A stretch of DNA of 64,000 nt. It comes from JAAYBF01 sp963716445. Its GTDB lineage: Bacteria; Actinomycetota; Thermoleophilia; Solirubrobacterales; Thermoleophilaceae. A program made the position numbers and the translations under genes. Where the stretch lies: assembly GCA_963716445.1 (NCBI GenBank), contig OY970313.1, positions 124,001 through 188,000 on the forward strand. The letters run 5' to 3'. Of the stretch, positions 17,040 through 27,056 are shown in pieces. Position 1 is the first letter of the stretch; the number at the start of each line of letters is the position of its first letter. Below the pieces are notes generated by a model. It did no database searches. It worked only from the letters and a program-made list of their open reading frames with translations, and had not been told where the DNA came from.

Positions 17040-17721
17040 TCGGGGGTCGCAGGCGGCGCGCCGGCGGCCTCGCGCGTCGCCGCGGTGGGCTGCGCGCCGA
17101 CCGGACGACGTTCGCGCTCGGCGGCGTCGCCACGGCGCTCGCGGGGGCGGTGGTGGCGGGGGAGCTCGCGCGCGTCTGGCGCCGCGGCTCGGCGCCGCTG
17201 CCGACCGAGACCGAGGAGCCACTGCTCGCGGCGGCCGAGGCGGTCGCCGAGACGGCGGCGGTCGCGACCAGGGGCTACCGCGACGTCCCGGCGCGCGAGA
17301 ACGCCCTCTTCAACCTCTTCACCTCGTTCGTGACGACCTTCGTCTCGGTCCGAGGGATCACGACGCTGCTTCGCGGTCGCCGGACGATCGGCCCGTTCCG
17401 CAACGTGATCGTCGGACGCCGCCACATCCACCACTACGTTCCGGGGATCCTGCTGACCTTCCTGTCCGGATCCGCCGCGATCGCGACCCAGCGCGAGGGC
17501 CTCGAGTCCTGGCTGGCGATCCCCTTCGGAGCCGGCATGGGACTGACGCTCGACGAGTCCGCGTTGCTCCTCGAGCTCGACGACGTCTACTGGACCGAGG
17601 AGGGGATCGTCAGCGTCCAGATCGCCCTCGCGGCGATCGCGATGCTGTCGGCGGTCGCGCTCGCCACCCGCTTCCTGCGCCGCGGCGAGCAGCTCGTGCT
17701 GGAGGACGTCGCCGGCGGGCT

Positions 17722-17725
<4 letters not shown>
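17036..17725 (+). CDS. Membrane protein with an HIHHYVPG motif, unknown function
   Basis: A 229-residue protein whose GTG overlaps the acyltransferase stop (GTGTGA). An arginine-rich leader precedes a hydrophobic segment at about residues 22-42. The central motif GRRHIHHYVPGILLTFLSGSAA, then AIPFGAGMGLTLDESALLLEL, and a C-terminal helix follow. Clustered His and acidic residues hint at metal binding, but I recognise no named family. Coupling suggests an envelope polysaccharide role. Its end overlaps convergent purA by 4 bases. Confidence 0.65.
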
Positions 17726-19035
<1,310 letters not shown>

Positions 19036-19057
19036 GACGGGACGAGTGTACGGGGCC

Positions 19058-19789
19058 TCAGCCCGCGGACGACAGGCGGAGATCCGGGCCCATGATCGGC
19101 AGCGGATCGCCGCAGATCTCCAGCAGCCGCGACACCGTCCGCGCGCCGATCTGCTCGCGCAGCTCGTCGAGATCGACGATGTTCGTCGTGACGACGATCG
19201 AGCGCTCGTCCTGCCAACGCTCGTTGACGATCGCGTAGAGCTGCTCGAGCACCCACTCGGTGCGCTTCTCGGCGCCGAGGTCGTCGAGGTGCAGCAGGTC
19301 GACCGAGCACAGCCGCCGGAACAGGCTCATGTACGAACCGGTCGAGTCGCTGTCGTAGGTGTCCTTGATCTCGGCGAGCAGGCGCGTCACCGGGTACACC
19401 GCGACCGAGCGGCCCGCCTTCTCGGCGGCCCGCGAGACGAGCATCGCCAGCGAAGTCTTGCCCGTTCCGAGGTCGCCGGTGAACCACAGGCCGCGCCCGG
19501 CGTCGACGTTTGCCTCCACGCCCTCGACGAACGCGCGCACCGGTCGCAGCACGAACGGGTCGAGGTCGCAGATCGGCTTGCGGTCGAACGACACGCCGCG
19601 GAACTTCTTCGGGATGCCGGTGCCCATCCCGCGGCTGATCGCCTTGCCGATCCGGCGCTCGCGGCACTCGCAGGGAGTGGCGGTGCCGTCCTCCTGCAGC
19701 ACCCAGCCGTTGCCCTCGCAGACTCCCAGCGGGCAGTCCGATCGATCGTCGTCGGCGCGCTCGGCGTCGGGGACCGGGCGCAGGCGCAT
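19058..19789 (-). CDS. DnaC/DnaI-like AAA+ helicase-loader protein
   Basis: A 243-residue AAA+ ATPase. The N-terminal region has spaced cysteines (CPLGVC and CECR) suggestive of a zinc module, as in DnaI. Walker A is GDLGTGKTS and Walker B is LLHLDDLG, followed by a sensor-1-like VVTTN. It overlaps the dnaB stop with ATGA, so the two are co-translated. DnaI/DnaC load DnaB onto DNA at origins; that role is inferred from family and context. Confidence 0.83.
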   Translation of the reverse strand: MRLRPVPDAERADDDRSDCPLGVCEGNGWVLQEDGTATPCECRERRIGKAISRGMGTGIPKKFRGVSFDRKPICDLDPFVLRPVRAFVEGVEANVDAGRGLWFTGDLGTGKTSLAMLVSRAAEKAGRSVAVYPVTRLLAEIKDTYDSDSTGSYMSLFRRLCSVDLLHLDDLGAEKRTEWVLEQLYAIVNERWQDERSIVVTTNIVDLDELREQIGARTVSRLLEICGDPLPIMGPDLRLSSAG

Positions 19790-21168
19790 CAGGCCGCCCC
19801 GCCGATCGCGCCGGCGGTCTCCGCGACGCGCTCGCGCGCGATGCTGGCGAACTTCGGATAGCGCTCGAGGAAGGTCAGCTCGACGTGGCCGACCGGTCCG
19901 TTGCGGTGCTTGCCGATGATGATCTCCGCGACCCCCGGCTTCTCGGTCGTGTCGGGGTTGTAGTACTCGTCGCGGTAGACGAACATCACCATGTCGGCGT
20001 CCTGCTCGATGTTGCCCGACTCGCGCAGGTCCGACATCAGCGGCCGCTTGTCGGGCCGGGACTCGACCGCGCGCGAGAGCTGCGAGATCGCGATCACCGG
20101 GATGTGCAGCTCACGGGCGAGGATCTTCAGGCCACGGCTGATCTTGCCGACCTGCTCGACGCGACCGTCGCGGGGATCCTCGGCGCGCATCAGCTGGAGG
20201 TAGTCGACGATCAGCAGCCCGAGCGGGTTGCGCTGGTGCAGTCGGCGCGCCTTGGCGCGCAGCTCGAGCACGCCGAGATCGCTCGAGTCGTCGATGAACA
20301 GCGGCGAGGCGGCCAGCTTCTGGGTCGCCTGCAGCACCTTCGGCCAGCGGTCGGCCTTCACGCGCCCCTTGCGCAGCGACTCTCCGTTGATCTTCGCCCG
20401 CGAGGCGATGAAGCGCTGCGCAAGCTCGCCCTCCGACATCTCGAGCGAGAACAGCGCGACCGCCTTGCCGTGGTCGACCGCCGCGTTCTCGGCCATGCAC
20501 GTCGCAAGCGCCGACTTCCCCATGGCAGGTCTTGCCGCGAGGACGATCAGGTTGCCGGGCTGGAAGCCGCCGGTGATGTCGTCGAGGTCGCGGTAGCCGC
20601 TCGGCGTGCCGGTCAGGCTCTGGCCCTCCTTCGAGAGCCGCTCGAGCTTGTCGAGCTCCTCGTGCAGGACGTCCTCGATCGTGCGCAGCTGCGACGAGTC
20701 GTGGTCGTGGCCGGCGCGGAAGATCGCCTGCTCGGCCTGCTCGACGAGCGCCCGTGGGTCGCCGCTATCGGTCGCGACCTTCTCCTGGATCTCGCGAGCG
20801 GCGCCGAGCAGCCGTCGGAGGATCGCGTGGTCGCGCACGATCCGGGCGTAGTCGCGCACGGCGCCCGCGGCCGGCACCATCGTCGGCAGCGCGTGGATAT
20901 AGGCTGCGTCGCCGGCCTCCTCCAGCTTGCCCTCGCGCTTGAGGTCGTCGCAGACGGTGATCGCGTCGACCGCCTCCGGCTCCGCCTTCTCCTTCAGGCG
21001 CATCATCGCGCGGAAGATCAGCTGGTGGCGCGGCCGGTAGAAGTCCTCCGCCGTCAGCCGCAGATCCACGAAGATCTGGTCCAGAGCCTGCTCCGTGAGC
21101 AGGATCGTCCCCAGCACCGCCACCTCGGCCTCGTCGTTCTGCGGCGGCACACCGCCGAGCTCGCTCAT
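19789..21168 (-). CDS. dnaB: Replicative DNA helicase
   Basis: A 459-residue hexameric helicase. The N-terminal domain begins PPQNDEAEVAVLGTILL, followed by the RecA-like motor with Walker A in ARPAMGKSALA, the DYLQLM motif, and the C-terminal EIIIGKHRNGPVG...F block. No intein is present. It lies between rplI upstream and the loader gene downstream. Confidence 0.96.
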   Translation of the reverse strand: MSELGGVPPQNDEAEVAVLGTILLTEQALDQIFVDLRLTAEDFYRPRHQLIFRAMMRLKEKAEPEAVDAITVCDDLKREGKLEEAGDAAYIHALPTMVPAAGAVRDYARIVRDHAILRRLLGAAREIQEKVATDSGDPRALVEQAEQAIFRAGHDHDSSQLRTIEDVLHEELDKLERLSKEGQSLTGTPSGYRDLDDITGGFQPGNLIVLAARPAMGKSALATCMAENAAVDHGKAVALFSLEMSEGELAQRFIASRAKINGESLRKGRVKADRWPKVLQATQKLAASPLFIDDSSDLGVLELRAKARRLHQRNPLGLLIVDYLQLMRAEDPRDGRVEQVGKISRGLKILARELHIPVIAISQLSRAVESRPDKRPLMSDLRESGNIEQDADMVMFVYRDEYYNPDTTEKPGVAEIIIGKHRNGPVGHVELTFLERYPKFASIARERVAETAGAIGGAA

Positions 21169-21188
21169 GCATCCCTCCAGCGACGTCT

Positions 21189-21312
21189 ACGAGTAGCGGT
21201 AGCCGCACGAGAACCAAGCCTCGCAAGGACGCAGGCAGGCCATAGGGCGTCAGCCCATGGCTTGCCGAGGACGCCGCGAGGCGCCGGTTCGCAGCCGGCT
21301 ACCGCTACTCGT
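21189..21312. repeat. Large nested palindrome between rplI and dnaB
   Basis: A perfect 17-bp outer inverted repeat, ACGAGTAGCGGTAGCCG (21189-21205) and its complement (21296-21312). Nested stems follow: GAACC/GGTTC (21211-21215 with 21286-21290), GCCTCGC/GCGAGGC (21218-21224 with 21276-21282), and an inner GGCAGGCC...GGCTTGCC stem. The right arm includes the last codons of rplI. It could be an attenuator or processing site, or a miniature mobile element with terminal inverted repeats. Confidence 0.7.
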
Positions 21313-21754
21313 GGGTGACGATGGTCTTGACCTCGGCGGTGACTCCCTCGGAGACCTCGACGGTGACCATGTGCGTGCCGGTGAACTTGATCGGCTCGGC
21401 GATCTGGATGTTGCGCTTGTCGACCTTGATGCCGCGCGCCTGCTTGATCGCCTTGGCAATCTCCTGCGCGGTGACCGAGCCGAAGAGCCGCCCGTCGTCG
21501 CCGGCCTGCTGGGCGATCGTGAGCACGGTCTTGCGCAGCAGCGCGGCGTTCTCCTCGGCGCGCTCGACCTTCTCGATCTCGGCCCGCTCCGCCGCCTCCT
21601 TGCGGCGCGTCGCCTCGGCGAGCGCGCCGGGCGTCGCACGCTCCGCGAGCTTGCGCGGTGCGAGGTAGTTGCGCAGATAGCCGGGGGTGACGTCGATCAC
21701 GTCGCCGCGCTCCCCGAGCGTGTCCACGTCCTGAAGCAGGATCGCCTGAGCCAT
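21305..21754 (-). CDS. rplI: 50S ribosomal protein L9
   Basis: A 149-residue protein. The N-terminal domain MAQAILLQDVDTLGERGDVIDVTPGYLRNYL contains the L9 signature, followed by the long connecting helix and C-terminal domain ending VKTIVTHE. It binds 23S rRNA. Its 3' end is part of a large palindrome. rpsR, which usually precedes rplI, is absent. Confidence 0.96.
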   Translation of the reverse strand: MAQAILLQDVDTLGERGDVIDVTPGYLRNYLAPRKLAERATPGALAEATRRKEAAERAEIEKVERAEENAALLRKTVLTIAQQAGDDGRLFGSVTAQEIAKAIKQARGIKVDKRNIQIAEPIKFTGTHMVTVEVSEGVTAEVKTIVTHE

Positions 21755-21808
21755 AACGAGTCGGCAATGGTACAGACCTGGGACTGGCGATCCTGCTGTC
21801 GGGCCGCT

Positions 21809-22270
21809 TTAGAACGGGATGTCGTCGTCTGAGCTGCCGCTGGCCGCCGGCGCCGGCTGCAGGTCCGATGTGTCGACGGGAACGTCGGCCTGCGGCGTGA
21901 AGCGCTGGCCGTTGCCGCCGCCGCCACCGTCGTCGCGCCCGCCGAGGAACTGGACCGAGTCGGCGACGATCTCGACGGATTGACGCTTGTTGCCGTTCTG
22001 GTCCTCCCACTCGCGCCACTCCAGGCGCCCGTCGAGGGCGACCGGCCGTCCCTTCGATAGGTACTGGGCGCAGTTCTCCCCCTGGGCGCCCCACACCGTC
22101 ACGTCGAAGTAGTTGGGCTTGTCGACCCAGTTGCCGGACGCATCCTTGCGCCGCGTGTTGCAGGCCACGCGGAGGCTGCACACCGATGTGCCGCTGGGCG
22201 TGCTGCGCAGCTCCGGGTCGCGCGTGAGGTTGCCCGTGAGGACGACCCGATTGATGTTGGTGGCTGCCAT
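21809..22270 (-). CDS. ssb: Single-stranded DNA-binding protein
   Basis: A 153-residue OB-fold protein starting MAATNINRVVLTGNLTRDPEL. It has a glycine-rich linker and the acidic C-terminal tip DDDIPF used for partner recruitment. I chose the ATG at 22270 rather than a longer frame to 22393 because it gives the canonical N-terminus. Only 54 bases separate it from rplI. Confidence 0.95.
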   Translation of the reverse strand: MAATNINRVVLTGNLTRDPELRSTPSGTSVCSLRVACNTRRKDASGNWVDKPNYFDVTVWGAQGENCAQYLSKGRPVALDGRLEWREWEDQNGNKRQSVEIVADSVQFLGGRDDGGGGGNGQRFTPQADVPVDTSDLQPAPAASGSSDDDIPF

Positions 22271-22552
22271 CTGAAGGCTCCCTTGGTCTGGACGTCTCAG
22301 CCGATCTCCGAGGGTAGCCCTGCGCCAGGATCGACCGGGCGACCCTTCCCGCGCAGACCGTCTTTTTTCGGTCGCAATGGGCCAAGCCGTCACACATGTG
22401 CGTACTCCGTGCGGCTAGACGCTCGCTCGGCAGCGGTACATGCGTGGGAGAAGAACGCGCCCGGGACGGCGCGGTCGCGTTGGAGGAAGACGGAGGCGAG
22501 GGCGAGCGGGGCCTCCGGAGGCGCTGCGCGGCGAGGAGGGCGCGCCGGGGTG
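22271..22552. other. 282-bp gap between rpsF and ssb
   Basis: Long for this operon, where these genes are normally a few bases apart. It holds a GACCG/CGGTC hairpin around a run of T (near 22348-22366) and may carry a separate ssb promoter. I see no rpsR or other gene. Confidence 0.4.
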
Positions 22553-23044
22553 CTACTCGTCGGCGCCGGCGGGCTCGGGCTCGGGCGCCTGCGTGGGCTC
22601 GGGCTCTGGCTCCTGCGACGGCGCGGGCTCTGACGCCTGCGTGGGCTCGGGCTCTGGCGCGGCGTCGGCGGCGGCGCGAGCGGCGACCCGACTGCCCTCC
22701 GGCTCGTCCGGGCGGCTGACCCGCACGGGCTCGGGTGCGGCGGGAACCTCGGGTCCGCCGGGCTTCTGGCGGATGATGCGGAAGCGGAGGACACCGTCCA
22801 TGATCTTGAGGCTGGCGTTGAGCCGCTCGAGCAGCTCGTTCCCGCCCTCGAACTGGATCAGCTTGTAGTCCGCCTCGGGCCGGTGGTCGATCTCGAACGT
22901 CGTGCGCCGGTTGCCCCAGTCGTGGAGAGCGACGTCGGTGCCACCGTCCGCGATCGTCCCCCGCACGTCGGCGAGGATCTCCTGCCGCCGCTCCTCGGGA
23001 GCGGCCGCGTCGAGCAGCAGCATCAGGTCGTAGAGGTGAGCCAT
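22553..23044 (-). CDS. rpsF: 30S ribosomal protein S6 with a Pro/Glu-repeat tail
   Basis: A 163-residue S6. The core MAHLYDLMLLLDAAAPEERR...LHDWGNRRTTFEIDHRPEADY...GVLRFRIIR spans about 95 residues. The remaining 65 or so residues form an acidic tail rich in EPEPTQA repeats, longer than usual for S6. The start at 23044 is the ATG giving the canonical N-terminus. The tail DNA is correspondingly repetitive (GGGCTC units). Confidence 0.93.
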   Translation of the reverse strand: MAHLYDLMLLLDAAAPEERRQEILADVRGTIADGGTDVALHDWGNRRTTFEIDHRPEADYKLIQFEGGNELLERLNASLKIMDGVLRFRIIRQKPGGPEVPAAPEPVRVSRPDEPEGSRVAARAAADAAPEPEPTQASEPAPSQEPEPEPTQAPEPEPAGADE

Positions 23045-23124
23045 CGGCGCGGCACCATAGCAGCGCCCACCCCGCATTCCCGCTCCCCAGGGGGCGAACG
23101 GGGTCGGCCCAACCCTGCATCGAG

Positions 23125-23667
23125 GTGCCCCGACGCCGCCCGACCCTGATCTCGCGCATCCGCTGGGCGAACGTCGCCCGTCTCGCTGCTTTCGTGGTCG
23201 CGGTTGCCTTGGTCGTCTCGGGTCCGGGCGGTGAGGGGGATGGCGCCCGCGCCCCGTTCGGTCCGCCTCCGCCGCCGAGCCCGGGGCCTGGGACGATCAC
23301 GCTCCCTCACTCTGCGGTCACCGACCGAGCGAAGCGAGGCCGGGCGGGCGCCGCTGACTCAGGCGCTCGGGGCCATCTCGCCAAGCCGCTGCGGATGAAG
23401 GCGCGTGCGGGGTGGAAGGCTCACTCGCTGAGGCGGCAGGCCGTATCTCGTCCGGCTCGGCGCGCTCGCCGTGGTGCCGACCGCTCCGTGGCAGGTAGGG
23501 AGCGACAGCGGGGGCGTCGGTTTGAGCGGCGTCGGCAGCCTCCATCCAGATCCGCGCCCGTCCCGCCATCCCCGCCGAGCCCTCCTCCAGCGGCGCCGAG
23601 GGCTGTCGCACCGCCACCCGCACCCCAGGCCCCTGCGCCTTCGGGCGAGTTCACTCCCGATCCCTAG
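23125..23667 (+). CDS. Possible membrane-anchored proline-rich protein
   Basis: A 180-codon frame with a GTG start, divergent from rpsF. The N-terminus is basic and then hydrophobic (VARLAAFVVAVALVVSGPG), fitting a signal anchor. Residues 45-55 and 142-175 are proline-rich, ending GEFTPDP. The arginine-rich middle looks like non-coding DNA read through, so the gene may be interrupted or wrong in part. Function unknown. Confidence 0.4.
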   Translation: MPRRRPTLISRIRWANVARLAAFVVAVALVVSGPGGEGDGARAPFGPPPPPSPGPGTITLPHSAVTDRAKRGRAGAADSGARGHLAKPLRMKARAGWKAHSLRRQAVSRPARRARRGADRSVAGRERQRGRRFERRRQPPSRSAPVPPSPPSPPPAAPRAVAPPPAPQAPAPSGEFTPDP

Positions 23668-23687
23668 ATCCCGCCCGCCCAATCGAC

Positions 23688-24022
23688 CGAATGGACGATT
23701 GAGCACACCCTGGTGTGCAAGAACGTCCATTCGGCTCTGAATCACCCCGTTCGAGCGCGAGTGGAAGGTTGACTGCGCCAGGGCCCCCGCAAACGTCCAC
23801 TCGCGCTTCGCAGCGCAGCGTTCGGGGTGGCGAGTGGAAGTTTGATTGGGCCAGGACCCACCCAATCGTCCACTCCTGCTTTGCATCACAGCGTTCGAGC
23901 GCGAGTGGAAGGTTGATTGGGCTAGCTAGGGACCCCACAATCGTCCACTCGCGCTTCGCATCAGGGCGTTTGGGGGGCGAGTGGAAGGTTGATTGGGCTA
24001 GGGCCCACAGAAACGTCCATCG
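23688..24022. repeat. Tandem array of GAGTGGA/TCCACTC palindromes
   Basis: Five palindromic units. The first is divergent: CGAATGGACG (23688-23697) pairs with CGTCCATTCG (23724-23733), with an inner GCACAC/GTGTGC. Four similar units start near 23758, 23831, 23902 and 23978, 71-76 bp apart. Units two and four have perfect 12-bp arms AGCGCGAGTGGA (23754-23765 with 23796-23807; 23898-23909 with 23944-23955). Unit three pairs GAGTGGA and GATTGGG (23832-23850) with 23861-23875. The intervening GCTTCGCATCACAGCGTTCG-like stretches are also repeated. The last unit has a decayed right arm. Confidence 0.85.
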
Positions 24023-24313
24023 AGCGGCTGTAGACGCCTCTTCCGCGGGTGGCGACGGTGGCGACCTTTCGCCCGCAGCCGCAGCGAGCGGAGCGTCGCG
24101 CGGAGCCCCTGCCGTCGAACCACGCCACGAGCCCTACACGGCAACCCGCGCCAGGCACGGGGCGGAGTCGCAGCGGAGCGAGCGGAGGCGAGGACGAAAG
24201 ACGCCACCGGAGACAGGACCCGCGGCCACCAACGCCACAGCCCGCACGCTCCAAGGACACCGGACCGATCGAAGCCACACGGCCGAAACAGGCCGTCGGC
24301 CAAGCCCCCAGAC
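24023..24313. other. Non-coding stretch downstream of otsA
   Basis: About 290 bp of GC-rich sequence with GAGCGGAG-type short repeats and a GGCCGAAACAGGCCGTCGGCC palindrome-like run close to the otsA stop. I see no gene here. Confidence 0.4.
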
Positions 24314-25795
24314 CTACGAGACGACCGGCTCCGCTCCGCGCGACTTCGCCTCGATGTCGGCCAGCTGGTCGTCGACCCAGTCGCCAGGGTCGCGCGCGGT
24401 GACGACCCGCTTGAGCCCCTCGGCCCGCCAGGAGCGCTCCTTGGCCGACATCGTCAGCGCCCGGTAGATGGCGTCGGCCTGCTCCTGGACGTCGAAGGGG
24501 TTGACCGAGAGGGCGAACTCGGCGAGCTCCTCGTGGGCGCCGGTGTTCTCGGAGAGCAATGAGACGCCGTGGCGCTCGTTGACCAGTGGGCCCTCCTTGG
24601 CGATCAGGTTCATGCCGTCGAACATCGCGTTGACCATCAAGAGGTCGTAGTGCTTGTAGGCGGCGATCGCCTCCTCGAGGTTCTCGCGCAGGCGGAGGTC
24701 GATCGGCATCCAGTCGGTGGTGCCGTGGCGGTGGTTGACGACGGCGACCAGCGCCTCGATCCGCTCGAGGTACTCGGCGTACTGGGGGACGTCCTGGCGC
24801 GAGGGGATCAGGTGGGCGATGAAGGTGACCTGCTCCTTGAACTCGGGGTGCTGCTCGAGGAACAGGTCGAAGGCGCTGAAGCCGCGCAGGATGTTCTTCG
24901 ACAGGTCGGCGCGGTCGACGCGCAGGATCAGGTGCTCGCGCCGGCGGCGCAGGATCTCGCGCTCGTACTCGTGCACGGCGGGCCGCTGGGCGGTCCGCCT
25001 GAAGGTGTCGGCGGAGATCGGCAGCGGGTAGGCGCGCACCCAGACGTCGCGGCCGTTGAAGCGCACGACGCCGGCGCGCTCGTCGACGTCGAGGTCGAAC
25101 AGCTCGCGGCAGCAGAGCAGGAAGTTGCGCCGGTAGGCGCGCGTGTGGAAGGCGACGATGTCGTTGGCGAGGATGCCCTCGAAGACGTCCTCGCGCATGT
25201 CGCGCGGCAGGACCCGCCAGGCGTCGGGCTGGGTCCAGGGGATGTGGACGAAGTGGTGGAGGAAGACGTCGGGACGCGCCTCGCGGATGAACCGCGGCGC
25301 CGCGTAGAGGTGGTAGTCGTGGAGCATCACGACGGCGTCTGCGACGCCGTCGATCTCCTCGAGCACAGCGTCGGCGATGTCGCGGTTGACCGTGAGGTAG
25401 CCGTGCTCGTAGGCGTCGACCTCGAGGCGCCCGACGTCCGGCGCGTTCGAGAGGTCCCAGAGGTAGTGCTGGATGAACCACAGCATCGGGTTGGCGACGA
25501 CGTTGTAGAAGCGGTCGTAGGCCTCGGGCTCGGAGACCACGAGGCGCATCTGGTAGGTGACCCCGTCGAGCTCGACGGGGAAGCTCTTGCCCCCCTGCTC
25601 GGCCTCCATCTCGACGTCCTCGTCGGACATGGCGGAGGCGATCCAGAGCGCGTCGCGGTGGTGGACCAGCCCGGTCAGCGCCGTGACGAGGCCGCCACCG
25701 CCGCGGCTCGCGGCCAGCTCGCCGTCCGCTCCGCGCTCGAACGTCGCGGGCCCCCGGTTGGACACGAGAACGAGCTTTGGGTCGGCCGGGGTCAC
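24314..25795 (-). CDS. otsA: Trehalose-6-phosphate synthase
   Basis: A 493-residue GT20 glycosyltransferase that joins UDP- or ADP-glucose to glucose 6-phosphate. Visible blocks include LVLVSNRGPATFERG at the N-terminus, VMLHDYHLYAAPRFIRE, FVHIPWTQPDAWR, the RADLSKNILRG acceptor/donor region and the C-terminal DGMNLIAKEGPLVNE with LLSENTGAHEEL. The start is GTG. No trehalose-6-phosphate phosphatase (OtsB) is in this window. Confidence 0.9.
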   Translation of the reverse strand: MTPADPKLVLVSNRGPATFERGADGELAASRGGGGLVTALTGLVHHRDALWIASAMSDEDVEMEAEQGGKSFPVELDGVTYQMRLVVSEPEAYDRFYNVVANPMLWFIQHYLWDLSNAPDVGRLEVDAYEHGYLTVNRDIADAVLEEIDGVADAVVMLHDYHLYAAPRFIREARPDVFLHHFVHIPWTQPDAWRVLPRDMREDVFEGILANDIVAFHTRAYRRNFLLCCRELFDLDVDERAGVVRFNGRDVWVRAYPLPISADTFRRTAQRPAVHEYEREILRRRREHLILRVDRADLSKNILRGFSAFDLFLEQHPEFKEQVTFIAHLIPSRQDVPQYAEYLERIEALVAVVNHRHGTTDWMPIDLRLRENLEEAIAAYKHYDLLMVNAMFDGMNLIAKEGPLVNERHGVSLLSENTGAHEELAEFALSVNPFDVQEQADAIYRALTMSAKERSWRAEGLKRVVTARDPGDWVDDQLADIEAKSRGAEPVVS

Positions 25796-25811
25796 GGGCG
25801 CTTGGGGGTGG

Positions 25812-27056
25812 TTACCGGGATGAGGAGAAGATACGCAGCCAGTCGCGCAAGAGCCGCGGCGTCAGGAAGCTCGAGCGCACGAGCTCCTTGCCGGCGCGCC
25901 CGAGCCGGACCCCGAGCTCGGGGTCCGCGAGGAAGGCCAGCGCCCGGTCGGCGCAGTCCTCCGGCGACGAGACGAGGTAGCCGGTCTCGCCGTCGAGGAC
26001 CTGCAGCGGGATGCCCCCGACGTCGCCGCCGATGAACGGCCGGCTCTTCCAGAGCGCCTCCGAGACGGTCAGCCCGAACCCCTCGCGGGTCGACTTCTGG
26101 ATCATCACGTCGGCCTGCGACTGGAACGCGTTGACCTCGATCGCGCCGACGTTGTTGAAGTTGTTGAGGATGTGGACGTCGGGGTCGCCGTCGGCGTGGG
26201 CGATCGTCTGGTTGAAGAAGTCCCAGCCCTCGGGATCGTCGGTCGCCATCGATCCGACGAGCGCGAGCTGGACCTCCGGCCGCTCGTCGTTCACGCGGCG
26301 GTAGGCGTCGATGACGCCGATCGGGTCCTTCCAGGGGTCGAAGCGCGACACCTGGCAGATCAGCGGCCGGTCGACGTCGATGCCGAACTGGTCGCAGACG
26401 AAGGCCGCGTCCTCGGACGAGAGCCGCATGTTCTTCGGCGACAGCGGGTCGATCGCCGGCGGGACGATGTGCACGTCGGGCACGCCGTTGCGGGCGCGCA
26501 GCGCCCCCGGCACGTACTTGTCCATGTGGAACAGGGCGTCGTCGTAGCCGGAGACCAGCGGGGCGAGCCGCTCGATCGCCGTCGGGTTGGGCTCGGAGAG
26601 GTCGATGTGGCAGCGCCAGATCCAGCGCGCCGCTCGCTCGGGGACGTGCTCGCGGATCGCCGCGGGCTGCGGGTCGTGGACGACGATCACGTCCCAGTCG
26701 CCCTCGATCTCGCGCGAGTTCAGCTCGTTGTACTTCGCGAAGATCTGCCACTGCTCGGGGGTCATGTCGTGCGGGTCGCCCTGCAGGGCGTTGTGGAGCT
26801 GCTTGGTGACGTTGTAGAACTCCTCGCGCCCGAGCATCACCTGCCACTCGACCTCGATCCCGACGTCGGCCATCAGCGGCACGAGCGTGTACAGGATCTC
26901 GGCGACGCCGCCTCCGAACGCGGTCGCCGAGAGGTGCAGGACCCGCAGCCCGCGCAGCTCGCTCGACAGCTCGACGACCTCCTCCACGAGCGGCTTGCCG
27001 GCCAGGTGCGTGTAGTCGGCGAGGCTCTTGTGGGCGACCGGGACCGGCTGGAGCAT
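25812..27056 (-). CDS. treT: Trehalose glycosyltransferring synthase (TreT-like GT4)
   Basis: A 414-residue GT4 glycosyltransferase. The block GREEFYNVTKQLHNALQG together with LRVLHLSATAFGGGVAEIL and HDPQPAAI is characteristic of TreT, which joins NDP-glucose directly to glucose. The C-terminal GT-B half has QVSRFDPWKDP and the STREGFGLTVSEALW motif. It is 16 bases from otsA and overlaps the upstream gene by one base, so all three form an operon. A general sucrose or trehalose synthase cannot be excluded. Confidence 0.8.
   Translation of the reverse strand: MLQPVPVAHKSLADYTHLAGKPLVEEVVELSSELRGLRVLHLSATAFGGGVAEILYTLVPLMADVGIEVEWQVMLGREEFYNVTKQLHNALQGDPHDMTPEQWQIFAKYNELNSREIEGDWDVIVVHDPQPAAIREHVPERAARWIWRCHIDLSEPNPTAIERLAPLVSGYDDALFHMDKYVPGALRARNGVPDVHIVPPAIDPLSPKNMRLSSEDAAFVCDQFGIDVDRPLICQVSRFDPWKDPIGVIDAYRRVNDERPEVQLALVGSMATDDPEGWDFFNQTIAHADGDPDVHILNNFNNVGAIEVNAFQSQADVMIQKSTREGFGLTVSEALWKSRPFIGGDVGGIPLQVLDGETGYLVSSPEDCADRALAFLADPELGVRLGRAGKELVRSSFLTPRLLRDWLRIFSSSR

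Noticed and set aside
23688..24022. CRISPR array
   Set aside because: The sequences between the palindromes are themselves similar, unit length is over 70 bp, and no cas gene is present.
23715..24467. 250-codon plus-strand frame
   Set aside because: It spans the palindrome array and the antisense of otsA, with no protein-like composition.
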